From: Rhodoplanes sp046000175
GTDB taxonomy: Bacteria > Pseudomonadota > Alphaproteobacteria > Rhizobiales > Xanthobacteraceae
Reading direction: 5' to 3'
NCBI RefSeq assembly: GCF_046000175.1
Contig: NZ_JBEOMB010000025.1
Coordinates: forward strand, 33,107 to 97,106
Length of the DNA: 64,000 bases
Part shown: positions 53,542 through 61,681 of the stretch, in pieces
Layout of the letters: each line of letters opens with the position of its first letter
How positions within the stretch are numbered: the stretch's first letter is position 1
Position numbers and translations under genes: made by a program
Notes under the pieces: generated by a model
What the model saw: the letters and a program-made list of their open reading frames with translations, nothing else
Told to the model about the DNA's origin: nothing
Databases searched by the model: none

Positions 53542-53569
53542 GTCCGAAACTTGTAGTCCTTTTTCGGAC
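53542..53569. promoter_or_regulatory. abiE operator 1
   Basis: Inverted repeat GTCCGAAA-N12-TTTCGGAC directly next to the AbiEi start codon. It shares its half-site with the operator at 53586. Confidence 0.6.
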
Positions 53570-53585
53570 TCATGCCAATCTGGCC

Positions 53586-53613
53586 GTCCGAAAATCGTAT
53601 ACAATTTTCGGAC
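53586..53613. promoter_or_regulatory. abiE operator 2
   Basis: A perfect inverted repeat GTCCGAAAAT-N8-ATTTTCGGAC 44 bp further upstream, with an AT-rich centre (CGTATACA) that could overlap the promoter. AbiEi proteins are known to bind two inverted repeats cooperatively to repress their operon. Confidence 0.65.
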
Positions 53614-53726
53614 AAAACGAACTGCCTCCTTCATCGCGTTGGGGAAAACCGCAGCGTAGCGCCGGATACCCTTGACGGCGCCGCGTCGCTTCACCATCTT
53701 CATGTACGTCAAGTGAGGGTAGTGAA

Positions 53727-54290
53727 TTGCGGTATCGACTGAACGATCTGACCGGCGGCCAAACTGTCCTATCGGGCGCCATCCCGGGACGAAAGCTGCT
53801 GAGCACGATGATCGCAGCGACGCGCTCGTCGGAGACGCCGACGCCTGCTTTTCTCGACTTCGACAGGGTCGAGGTCGCGACCGCCTCCTTCCTGCGCGAA
53901 GCCGTGATCGGATTCCGCGACTACGCGCGACAATCTCTGCCGAACGTCTATCCGGTTGTGGCCAACCTTCTCCCGGCCGTCGCCGAAGAGCTGGACTTCT
54001 TCGTTCGTGCCCGCGGCGATGCGCTCTGGAGCTGCGAGCTCGACGCCAACGACCGCGTCCTCAGCGCTCGGCTGATCGGCGACCTCGATCCCGCCCAGCG
54101 CTCCACCTTCGAGGCGGTGATTGAGCTCGGCGCCATCACCGCCCCCGAACTCGCCGTCCGCTTCGCCAGCCAGGGGATCGGGCCGACAGCCTGGAACAAC
54201 CGGTTGTCGGCGCTGGCGACCAAGGGCCTGCTCGTCGAACGCAAGCAGGGCAAATCCAAATCCTTCAGCCCGCTCCTGGAGATCGCCTGA
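53727..54290 (+). CDS. STAS-like (DUF4325) and winged-helix protein
   Basis: A 187-residue protein. The N-terminal part (about 15-100) looks like the STAS-like DUF4325 domain: GRKLLSTMIAATRSS, then FLDFDRVEVATASFLREAV with the strand and serine pattern of anti-anti-sigma factors. The C-terminal 65 residues (LDPAQRSTFEAVIELGAITAPELAVRF) form a winged helix-turn-helix. It is first in a three-gene coupled operon (TGATG overlap with the next gene). A GHKL ATPase, the usual partner of STAS proteins, is encoded convergently nearby. Confidence 0.75.
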   Translation: MRYRLNDLTGGQTVLSGAIPGRKLLSTMIAATRSSETPTPAFLDFDRVEVATASFLREAVIGFRDYARQSLPNVYPVVANLLPAVAEELDFFVRARGDALWSCELDANDRVLSARLIGDLDPAQRSTFEAVIELGAITAPELAVRFASQGIGPTAWNNRLSALATKGLLVERKQGKSKSFSPLLEIA

Positions 54291-54640
54291 TGGGTCTCGA
54301 CTACGTCCGCGCGCAGACCGGCAAGCCCTGGCGCAAGCGCTGGAATGGCGGCCTCGACCGCCTGAAAGCGCCCACGCTCCTCGACCTCACCATGTCAGAG
54401 GCCGCCCGGACCGTCACCGCCGAGTTGAACGCCGGCTCCCGCGTCAGGACTGGCGACACGCTGATCGTCCAGAGCGCGCCCGACGGCCTCACCGTCAGCG
54501 ACGGCCTGCGCGCGATCGGTCGGGTGTCCAGCCCCTCGCCTGAGCTGACCACCGCCATCCGCGACGGCGGCGGCTACGCCGAAGGCGTGCTCCAGCGCGT
54601 GGGGCTGTTCGGCGACACCGTGGAGATCAGCCTGAGATGA
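54290..54640 (+). CDS. Unrecognised 116-residue protein in the STAS operon
   Basis: A predicted beta-rich soluble protein with no recognised domain. Its start overlaps the previous stop (TGATG) and its stop overlaps the next start (ATGA), so the three products are likely made in fixed proportion and may form a complex. Landmarks: KPWRKRWNGGLDRL near the N-terminus and GDTLIVQSAPDGLTVSDG in the middle. Confidence 0.7.
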   Translation: MGLDYVRAQTGKPWRKRWNGGLDRLKAPTLLDLTMSEAARTVTAELNAGSRVRTGDTLIVQSAPDGLTVSDGLRAIGRVSSPSPELTTAIRDGGGYAEGVLQRVGLFGDTVEISLR

Positions 54641-55908
54641 ACCGTCGGCCGCCCCATGAGCCTTCGCGCCACTTCCCGCAGCCGCGGCGGCTCTGGGACG
54701 ACGCCACGCGCCATGCTCCGTCGCTGGGCTGCCCGACCTGCCTAGAACGCGACCGCTGCGGCGGCGTCCACACCGACGTCGGCGTCCTCGACTGCCGCGA
54801 CCTTTGCTCCTGCCAGGACAAGACCAAGTGCGACATGGTCTGCCGGTTCAATCCGCGCGCCTTCGTGGCCCGTATGCGCGAGGTCGGAGGTCTTGGATTC
54901 GAGACGGCGCCGCGCGCCGCGGCCAACGGCGTGCCCGCACTGCCGGCGATCGTGCCGTTCGTCGATCACCGTTATGGGCGCGCGGCAACCCTCGACGAGC
55001 CGGCCGTCGCGATCTCGCTCTATGAGCTCGTCAACCTCGCGATCGGCAAGCCGCACGTCGCCTCCCGCGCTGAGCTCGCAGCGCGCTTCCTGATCCCCGA
55101 AGGCGCGGCGATCGTCGTGTCCGGCGTCGACAAGGACGGGCCGATTGAGTGCTGGTGGGAGCTCAAAGACCGCCCTGCCATCCTGGCCGCCTTGCAGGCG
55201 CTCGGCGTCGCGCTCGTCACGACGCCCAACTTCAGCGTCCTGACGGACGTGCCGCGCACCGACAACCTCCATGCCATGAAACGTATCCTGCTGGCCTGGA
55301 CGGAGATGGCGGGGGCGGGCCTGCCGGCCGCCCTGCATGTGAACGGCCGTACCCAGCACGACTACGCCCGGTGGGCCGAGCTTATCGCCGAACGTCCAGA
55401 GATCGAGATCCTCGCCTTCGAGTTCGCGACCGGCTGCGGCCGGGGCGAGCGGATCGAATGGCACGTCGCCCAGCTCTGCGCGCTCGCCGATCGCGTCGGC
55501 CGCCCGCTCGCGCTCGTCATCCGGGGCGGCGGGCGCAAGCTCGATGTCCTGCGCCGGCATTTCTCAAGCGTCACTTTGGTCGAGACCGAAGCCTTCTCGC
55601 GGACCATTCGGCGGCGACGGGCCTATCTGACAGAGTCGGGTCGCCTGAAATGGGTGAAATTCCCCACCCCTGAGGGTGCGCCGATCGACCACCTCCTCGC
55701 GCACAATGTCGCCGTGGTGCGTGCCTCCTATGAGAGCTCGGAAAGGCCCGCCTTGCGCTTACGGCCGCCGGCACGCCGACCGCGGCGCACATCGCACCGA
55801 GACAGCGAGGCCATCCAGCCAAGCCTTCTGCGCCAACTCCACCTGCCCGGTGAGGCTCGGGGCATCGCCCCAGAGCCGCAGGGCGTGGTCGCCGCTGCGA
55901 AACCGTAA
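54637..55908 (+). CDS. Cysteine-rich N-terminus fused to TIM-barrel-like domain, DUF4417-like
   Basis: A 423-residue protein. Between residues 31 and 70 there are eight cysteines (CPTC, RCGG, DCRDLCSC, KCDMVC), enough for two iron-sulfur clusters or zinc sites. The rest (about 120-360) has alternating strand-helix pattern, with VALVTTPNFSVLTDVPRTDNLHAMKR and EILAFEFATGCG, like DUF4417 TIM-barrel proteins. The last 45 residues are Arg/Pro-rich, and their DNA overlaps the GHKL gene on the opposite strand by 150 bp. Function unknown. Confidence 0.7.
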   Translation: MNRRPPHEPSRHFPQPRRLWDDATRHAPSLGCPTCLERDRCGGVHTDVGVLDCRDLCSCQDKTKCDMVCRFNPRAFVARMREVGGLGFETAPRAAANGVPALPAIVPFVDHRYGRAATLDEPAVAISLYELVNLAIGKPHVASRAELAARFLIPEGAAIVVSGVDKDGPIECWWELKDRPAILAALQALGVALVTTPNFSVLTDVPRTDNLHAMKRILLAWTEMAGAGLPAALHVNGRTQHDYARWAELIAERPEIEILAFEFATGCGRGERIEWHVAQLCALADRVGRPLALVIRGGGRKLDVLRRHFSSVTLVETEAFSRTIRRRRAYLTESGRLKWVKFPTPEGAPIDHLLAHNVAVVRASYESSERPALRLRPPARRPRRTSHRDSEAIQPSLLRQLHLPGEARGIAPEPQGVVAAAKP

Positions 55909-56634
55909 CTCGGCGGCGTCATGGGCGAGTGCGCGAAACAACTGACCGATGCCGTAGCCGTGCCCCGTGCTTCGGGCATGCCGCGACGCGCCGTCGGATG
56001 CGGCTACACGCAGCGCCTTGCCGGAATCCGACAGCCCCGCGAACTCGGGGTTCTCGCGCAGGCTGGCCAGGACGCCGCGACCCGCGTCGGCGACGACGAA
56101 CTCGAAGGCGCCCTCACTCGCAGCATAGGCGACGAGACCACTTTCTGGCCGCCCGCTGTGTTCGAAGACATTGTCTATGAGTTCGCCGAGCGCGCCCATC
56201 AGCCCGGCGGTCAGTCCCTTCGCCAGTCCTACCGCGACGGCGGCGTTTTCGGCATGCTTGGCCCACTGGTCCCAGATCGGCCGCTCAGGACCGTCTTCGT
56301 CATGATCGTAACGCGAAAGGGGAAAGACGCCCGCTCGGTCGCGGGCGCCAGCGCCGCTGACGACGCCCTCCCCCAGCGCTCGGACGAGCTGATGAAACAC
56401 CGGCGGTTCGACTGTCACAGCATGGTAGTCATCAGCTCGGGCCGTCGCCGCGATCGCGAGCTCGGCGAGCGGTCCTATACGCCCCGAGCGGCTAAGCCTC
56501 ACCGCCCCAAGCGCCGGCAGTCGGCCATGGACCGCTTGCCAGAGCAAGTCATCAGCCGCCTCGAAGCTTGCGGTGACCTTTCTTGGCGCAACCTGGCTCA
56601 AGTTTCCCCCCGCGGTGCCGGCTACCCGACGCAC
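55759..56634 (-). CDS. GHKL (histidine-kinase-like) ATPase
   Basis: A 291-residue protein with a C-terminal GHKL ATP-binding domain: N-box GELIDNVFEHSG (about residue 150), G1 box VADAGRGV, and G2 box GHGYGIGQLF. There is no phosphoacceptor histidine helix or sensor, so it is not a sensor kinase; it is more like SpoIIAB/RsbW-type anti-sigma kinases. The N-terminal 140 residues are unrecognised. It starts with GTG 56634 (a TTG 33 bp inside with GGGGG upstream is an alternative), converges on the cysteine-rich gene and diverges from the SIR2 gene across 101 bp. Confidence 0.8.
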   Translation of the reverse strand: MRRVAGTAGGNLSQVAPRKVTASFEAADDLLWQAVHGRLPALGAVRLSRSGRIGPLAELAIAATARADDYHAVTVEPPVFHQLVRALGEGVVSGAGARDRAGVFPLSRYDHDEDGPERPIWDQWAKHAENAAVAVGLAKGLTAGLMGALGELIDNVFEHSGRPESGLVAYAASEGAFEFVVADAGRGVLASLRENPEFAGLSDSGKALRVAASDGASRHARSTGHGYGIGQLFRALAHDAAELRFRSGDHALRLWGDAPSLTGQVELAQKAWLDGLAVSVRCAPRSACRRP

Positions 56635-56735
56635 CTTTGTCGATTGTCGTTTCTAGCACAGCAAAGCTTGAAGTCTCAGCTCAGGCTTGCGGCGTCAACG
56701 GGTAACACTTCGCGCACCTCAGCCGCGAGGACCTT

Positions 56736-58601
56736 ATGAACGAGGAATCTCCCATTAGACTCGGCTCATCCAGCAGACTCGGCTCAGCCAGCGAAGATTT
56801 GCTTGACGCCCTCGGACCCGATCAGGCCGCGTTTGCCGCTGCGGGCGAGCCGCGAATCCAGCCGCTCGACGTACCGGCCTTCCTTCGCCTATTCCAGCTC
56901 CGCGGCGCACAAATCATGTGGTTCCTGGGCGCGGGTGCATCGCGAGCGGCCGGTATTAAGACCGCCGGCGACATGATCTGGGATTTCAAGCAGCGGCTTT
57001 ACCGTTCTCAGAAGAAACTGCCGCCGTCAGCCATCACCGACATTGGTGAGCCCTCTGTCCAGCGCAAGATTCAGGCGCATTTCGACGAGAAGGGCGAGTT
57101 TCCGGCCGCGGGCTCAGAGACAGAATATTCGGCGTACTTCGAAGCGACTTACCACGCGGCGCGCGATCGGCGCACCTATCTCGATGAGCTGATTGCACGC
57201 GGCAAGCCGTCCTTCGGTCACCATGCACTCGCGCTGTTGATGGCCGAGGATCTCTGCCGGATCGTCTGGACGACCAACTTCGATCGCACCGTCGAGGACG
57301 CCGCCGCCGAGCGCTTCGGCGGCACCGGGCGCTTGGTGACGGCGGACTTGAAGGAGCCAGAAAAAATCCGTCGGGCGGTCGATGAAAATCGGTGGCCGGT
57401 CTACGGCAAACTGCACGGCGACTATCATTCCGATACGCTGAAAAATTCGGATGCAGAGCTGCGCCAGCAGGACGCCGAGATGCGGCGCAACCTCGTCGAT
57501 GCCTGCCGCCGCTCCGGCCTCGCCGTCGTTGGTTACAGCGGGCGCGACGCTTCCATCATGGCGGCGTTGACGGAGGCGATAGACGAGGGTCGAGGATTCC
57601 CGGGAGGTCTTTTCTGGTTCAAGCGCAGTCAAGACGCGCCCTATCCGGTTGTGACGGCGCTCATCGCGCACGCTCGAGCGCTGGGCATTGACGCGCACCT
57701 CGTCGAGGCCGAGTCATTCGACGAACTCTTTTCGGACCTGCTCCGGTTCCTGCCGCAAACCGCCGACAAGCTGGCCGGCCTTGCCGGCGACATCCGGCCG
57801 CGGCTCACCAATGTTAAGCCCCGATCAGTCAGCGCGGCGGTGCCGGCCATCCGCATGAATGCGTTGGCCGTCACGTCGCGGCCGGCGCTGTGCAGGATCG
57901 TCGACTGCCAGATCGGCGGCGACAAGGAGATTGAAGAGGCAATCGCCAAGGCCGGAGTCGACATCATCGCCCATCGCAGTCGCGACGGTGTCCTCGCCTT
58001 CGGTCGCGACAGCGACGTGCGAATGACCTTCGAGCCATTTGGCATCAAGGCGTTCGATCAACATCCGTTATCGGCGAAGCGTCTCGTCAAGGAGTGTGGC
58101 GAGCGGGCATTGATCCGCGACGCCTTGTTCCGTGCGATCGCGAAGCGCCCAGGCCTTGCGCAGGAGCGGCAGCGCAACCGTGTGCGGCTGGTGCCCCTGC
58201 CAGGCGCGGTGTCGGCCGGGGTCTTCAACACCGACAAGGCCAGGCCGGTCGACCGCATCTCCGGGATCGTACCGCAGACGAGTGTGCGCTGGAGCGAGGC
58301 TTGCGGCCTGCGCATCGATTATCGCCTCGATCAGCTGTGGCTTTTGATTGAACCCACGCTCAGCGTCGCGCTGGACGAGGACGCGTCCGATGAAGCCATC
58401 GAACTGACGCGGGAGTTCGTGCGCGAGCGGCGCGCCCGCCGGCACAACCGGCTCGCTAACGCCCTGTTGGACGGATGGATCAGCCTGATCGTCGGGCCAG
58501 AGCGCAGCCTGCGCCTCAGGACCTTTGACATCGCGGACGGGATCGACGCTGGATTCGAGATCCTGCGCACGTCCGCCTTCAGCGGGATCGTCAAGCCATG
58601 A
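56736..58601 (+). CDS. SIR2-APAZ protein of a short Argonaute (SPARSA) system
   Basis: A 621-residue protein. The N-terminal SIR2 domain (about 55-340) has the NAD-binding GAGAS loop (FLGAGASRAAG), TTNFD with the catalytic Asn, LHGDYHS with the catalytic His, and VVGYSGRDASI, so it should be an active NADase. The C-terminal part (about 350-621) fits an APAZ domain, the Argonaute N-PAZ analogue that docks on short Argonautes. In SPARSA the Argonaute senses invading nucleic acid with a guide and the SIR2 part then depletes NAD+, killing or arresting the cell. GAGG precedes ATG 56736. Confidence 0.92.
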   Translation: MNEESPIRLGSSSRLGSASEDLLDALGPDQAAFAAAGEPRIQPLDVPAFLRLFQLRGAQIMWFLGAGASRAAGIKTAGDMIWDFKQRLYRSQKKLPPSAITDIGEPSVQRKIQAHFDEKGEFPAAGSETEYSAYFEATYHAARDRRTYLDELIARGKPSFGHHALALLMAEDLCRIVWTTNFDRTVEDAAAERFGGTGRLVTADLKEPEKIRRAVDENRWPVYGKLHGDYHSDTLKNSDAELRQQDAEMRRNLVDACRRSGLAVVGYSGRDASIMAALTEAIDEGRGFPGGLFWFKRSQDAPYPVVTALIAHARALGIDAHLVEAESFDELFSDLLRFLPQTADKLAGLAGDIRPRLTNVKPRSVSAAVPAIRMNALAVTSRPALCRIVDCQIGGDKEIEEAIAKAGVDIIAHRSRDGVLAFGRDSDVRMTFEPFGIKAFDQHPLSAKRLVKECGERALIRDALFRAIAKRPGLAQERQRNRVRLVPLPGAVSAGVFNTDKARPVDRISGIVPQTSVRWSEACGLRIDYRLDQLWLLIEPTLSVALDEDASDEAIELTREFVRERRARRHNRLANALLDGWISLIVGPERSLRLRTFDIADGIDAGFEILRTSAFSGIVKP

Positions 58602-60025
58602 ACGCCGTCCAGCCATTTCGCCTTCCCGGCCACATCGTCCTGCCCGAGCCCCGGCTCCGGTTTGGCTCAGACAACGCCCGCGATGTGGACATCCACCCTA
58701 TGGAGGGGTTGATCCGCTTCGGACCCTACAGCCAAGGCAAGCTCTCGCCCGTCGCCAATCCGATCCGGATCGGCATTGTCGCGCCGGCGGCGCTCGAGGA
58801 CGCGCTCGTGCAGCAGATGCGCGAGCTCGACCAGTCGCATCAACCGCGCGAACGAAAGCAATACCTTCCGCCCTTTCCCAGCTTCGAGAAGGTTTTCGGC
58901 GTCCGTCTGGCCCGCGGCGGTTCAGCCAGCAGGATCATCCTCTCAGATGACCTGGATCGCCAGATCGAAGCGGCGGCGGCGCCGCACGTGGTGCTCGCGG
59001 AGGCCCTGACCCGCGCGCTTTTCGCCCTTCGCAATGCACGCGACAGCTTCGACATCGTCGTCATCCTGCTCAAGCAGATCTGGGGGCCGGCGTTCCGCGG
59101 CACGGCAGGCGACGACTTTGACCTCCACGACTACGTCAAGGCGTATGCCGCCTCCGAGGGGATCTGCGTGCAGATCCTCCGCGAGGACAGCGCGCTAAAT
59201 TACCGGTGCCGGTGCAGCGTCGCATGGCGGCTCGGCGTCGCGCTCTACACCAAGGCCGGTGGCGTCCCCTGGGTACTGGCCGATGTCGAGCCGGACACGG
59301 CCTTCATCGGGATCGACTATGCGCTACGCGCTGGCGAAGACCGTGGCCAACGCTTCGCGATCTGCTGCAGCCAAGTCTTCGACGCCGAGGGTTCGGGCCT
59401 GGAGTTTGTGGCATATGAGGCTGATGGCGTTCATATGTTCGGGAGGAATCCATATCTTCGCCGCGACCAGATGATGAAGGTGATGTCACGCAGCCTCGCC
59501 ATCTATCAGCGCAAGCACTCCGGGGAACCGCCCCGGAGGGTGGTGGTGCATAAGAATACAGAATTTCGCATCGACGAAATCGATGGCGTGTTCGACGCGT
59601 TCCAGAACACCGACTCGATCGAACTCGTTCATGTGCAGCAGAGCTGCGGATGGCGGGGCGTCTTTATCGCTGGCCCACAGCAGCCACACGGTTACCCCTG
59701 TTACCGCGGCACAACGTTTCAGCTCGGGTCCAACGAAGCCTTGCTCTGGACGCAAGGGAATCTGCCTTCAGTGGCCGACGGCAAGGACTACTTTAAGGAA
59801 GGCAAAGGGACGCCCGAGCCACTCCTGCTAGTCCGTCACGCTGGGCTCGGCGGTATCGACGATCTCTGCCGCGAGACGCTCGCGCTAACCAAGATGGACT
59901 GGAACAACGATGGTCCTTACGACCGGCTTCCCGTGACTCTCAACTTCGCGGGCACGCTCGCGACGATCGTCAAACGGATGCCCAAGCTCCAGCCTCAATC
60001 CTATCCCGTGCGGCTGTTCATGTAG
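58598..60025 (+). CDS. Short prokaryotic Argonaute (MID-PIWI)
   Basis: A 475-residue short Argonaute without N and PAZ domains. Family landmarks are VANPIRIGIVAP in the N-terminal linker, the MID segment with RKQYLPPFPSFEKVFG, the PIWI core DTAFIGIDYALRAG, VVVHKNTEFRIDEIDG and the end LALTKMDWNNDGPYDRLPVTLNFAGTLA (cited as landmarks). The DEDX catalytic tetrad is not evident, as usual for short pAgos, so it should bind but not cut targets. ATG 58598 overlaps the SIR2-APAZ stop by 4 bp, which fits the obligate heterodimer. Confidence 0.94.
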   Translation: MNAVQPFRLPGHIVLPEPRLRFGSDNARDVDIHPMEGLIRFGPYSQGKLSPVANPIRIGIVAPAALEDALVQQMRELDQSHQPRERKQYLPPFPSFEKVFGVRLARGGSASRIILSDDLDRQIEAAAAPHVVLAEALTRALFALRNARDSFDIVVILLKQIWGPAFRGTAGDDFDLHDYVKAYAASEGICVQILREDSALNYRCRCSVAWRLGVALYTKAGGVPWVLADVEPDTAFIGIDYALRAGEDRGQRFAICCSQVFDAEGSGLEFVAYEADGVHMFGRNPYLRRDQMMKVMSRSLAIYQRKHSGEPPRRVVVHKNTEFRIDEIDGVFDAFQNTDSIELVHVQQSCGWRGVFIAGPQQPHGYPCYRGTTFQLGSNEALLWTQGNLPSVADGKDYFKEGKGTPEPLLLVRHAGLGGIDDLCRETLALTKMDWNNDGPYDRLPVTLNFAGTLATIVKRMPKLQPQSYPVRLFM

Positions 60026-60203
60026 TCGCACCGATCAGCCTCCAACGCTCACTCCACCTTGCTGGCGCGCAGAAGGTAGACGCTGACCGCTGCAGCAACA
60101 GTAACGACCAGCTCTGCTTCCTCGAATCGAGGTTGCGCGCCAGCAGTTGCCACGGACGCGCCTATTCGAAGATCGCAAACCTTAAAGCTGGGAACACTCA
60201 GTC

Positions 60204-60425
60204 TCAACTGCCGGCGCTCCGCTTTGCTCTGGAAAACGCCCGATCGGTCGCCATGAAGCGTGCGATCATCGGCGGGATCAGCCGCGCAGGCTCGACTGCC
60301 TGCCCGGTGTTGCGGCCGAGCAGCTCGGCATAGGCGACGAGATCGCGGTGGACCTGGGCGGGGAGATCGAGGGTGAGCTTGACGGGCTTGTCGTCGAGCA
60401 GCTCCGAGAGCTTCAGCTTGTTCAT
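60204..60425 (-). CDS. DUF2274 protein of the trb conjugation cluster
   Basis: A 73-residue protein beginning MNKLKLSELLDDKPVKLTL, with LPAQVHRDLVAYAELLGR; this is the DUF2274 family, found next to trbI in proteobacterial conjugation clusters. ATG 60425 has GAGG 6 bp upstream. It follows trbI by 35 bp. The role in transfer is unknown; the ribbon-helix-helix-like pattern suggests a small regulator. Confidence 0.88.
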   Translation of the reverse strand: MNKLKLSELLDDKPVKLTLDLPAQVHRDLVAYAELLGRNTGQAVEPARLIPPMIARFMATDRAFSRAKRSAGS

Positions 60426-60460
60426 GGTGATCCTCTTGCGTGGGTGTGGCTTGGTTGACT

Positions 60461-61681
60461 TCATCTACGATACGGCGCGAGGACGAGGTCGCGGTTGACG
60501 ATGACCCGGACCGGGAATCCCGGCCGGATCGTCAGGGTCGGCTGGATGTTGAGGTTGCGGCGGACGACCTGCTGGCCGGTCTGGTTCAGGCTCGTGCTGC
60601 CGCCGCGCCGGAGTGCGCGGAACAGCTCGCTCTCGGTGTCGCTCGCGCCGAGCTCGGACCCGACGCCGAGCAGCGTCGAGAGCGCGGCCGCCATGAACAG
60701 ACGGCCCCAATGATGATCGACCTCGTCCTCGAGCCCGGCGAAGCCTTGCGGGTCGGCGGCGGGCTGCCGCTCGAGCACGATCGAGCGGCCGTTCGGCAGG
60801 ATGAGCCGGGTCCAGACCAGGAGGATGCGGTCCTGTCCGAAAGCGACCTGGCTGTCGTAGACGCCGATCAGCTTCGATCCCTGGGGCACGAGCAAATATT
60901 GGCCAGTGGGACTGTCGTAGACATGCTCGGTCACCTGGGCCGTGACCTGGCCGGGCAGATCCGAGCGGATGCCGGTGATCAGCGCGGCCGGGATCACGGC
61001 GCCGGCCTGCACGACATAGCGCGACGGTGGCGCGGCGAGGCGATCGGGGCTGACGGTCTTGCGGTCGACGGCGGCGTTGAGGAAGGCGAGCTTGCGGTCC
61101 TGGAGGTTCTGTCCCCAGTCGGCGTCGAGCGGCTGCGTGTCGGAATTCGCCGGTGGTGCGGCAGCGGGGTCCGCCGGTTGGAGCGCCGGTGCAGTCGGCG
61201 CAGCCGCCCGCGCCGTCGTGGTCGCCGAAGCGAACAGCCGGCTGGTGCGCGCCGCCTCCTGCTCCTGGGCGGAGCGTTGCTGGGCCGGATCCGCCGCGTG
61301 CGACGGGTCGGGCGGGGTGATGCCGGCGCTCAGCATCGGCCGGCCGAGATCGCCGGGCAGCGGCGGCCCGAGCTGGGGCACGCCGGCAGGGATAGCCGAC
61401 GCAGCCGGCTTTGGGACGGCCGCGTAGTCGCGCGGCAAGGCGGCGATCGCGTCGGGCAGCGGCTTGTGCTCGGTGCTGTAGAGCTCGCTGCCGCCGGTCG
61501 GCTTCGGCTTGTCGCGGGACAGTCCCCAGATCAGCGCTCCCGACACGACGATAGACGCGCCGGCGAGAAGCCCGACCAGCACCTTGCGGGAGAGGCGCAT
61601 GACCGGCGGATGCTCGTGTCGGAGGCGGAGCCCGGCTGCGAGATCGTTCGTTCCGGAAGAATGGTCGGCGCGCTCGCTCAC
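60461..61681 (-). CDS. trbI: Conjugal transfer protein TrbI (VirB10-like)
   Basis: A 406-residue VirB10/TrbI-family protein that spans both membranes as part of the type IV secretion core. There is one transmembrane helix (VLVGLLAGASIVVSGALIW, about 30-50), a long Pro/Ala-rich periplasmic linker and the C-terminal beta-barrel domain (SRYVVQAGAVIPAALITGI, VPQGSKLIGVYDSQ). The start is GTG 61681, overlapping the trbG stop (GTGA). Confidence 0.94.
   Translation of the reverse strand: MSERADHSSGTNDLAAGLRLRHEHPPVMRLSRKVLVGLLAGASIVVSGALIWGLSRDKPKPTGGSELYSTEHKPLPDAIAALPRDYAAVPKPAASAIPAGVPQLGPPLPGDLGRPMLSAGITPPDPSHAADPAQQRSAQEQEAARTSRLFASATTTARAAAPTAPALQPADPAAAPPANSDTQPLDADWGQNLQDRKLAFLNAAVDRKTVSPDRLAAPPSRYVVQAGAVIPAALITGIRSDLPGQVTAQVTEHVYDSPTGQYLLVPQGSKLIGVYDSQVAFGQDRILLVWTRLILPNGRSIVLERQPAADPQGFAGLEDEVDHHWGRLFMAAALSTLLGVGSELGASDTESELFRALRRGGSTSLNQTGQQVVRRNLNIQPTLTIRPGFPVRVIVNRDLVLAPYRR

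Noticed and set aside
53570..53806. An extra minus-strand gene upstream of the AbiEi regulator
   Set aside because: It runs across the palindromic operators and gives a product without recognisable features.
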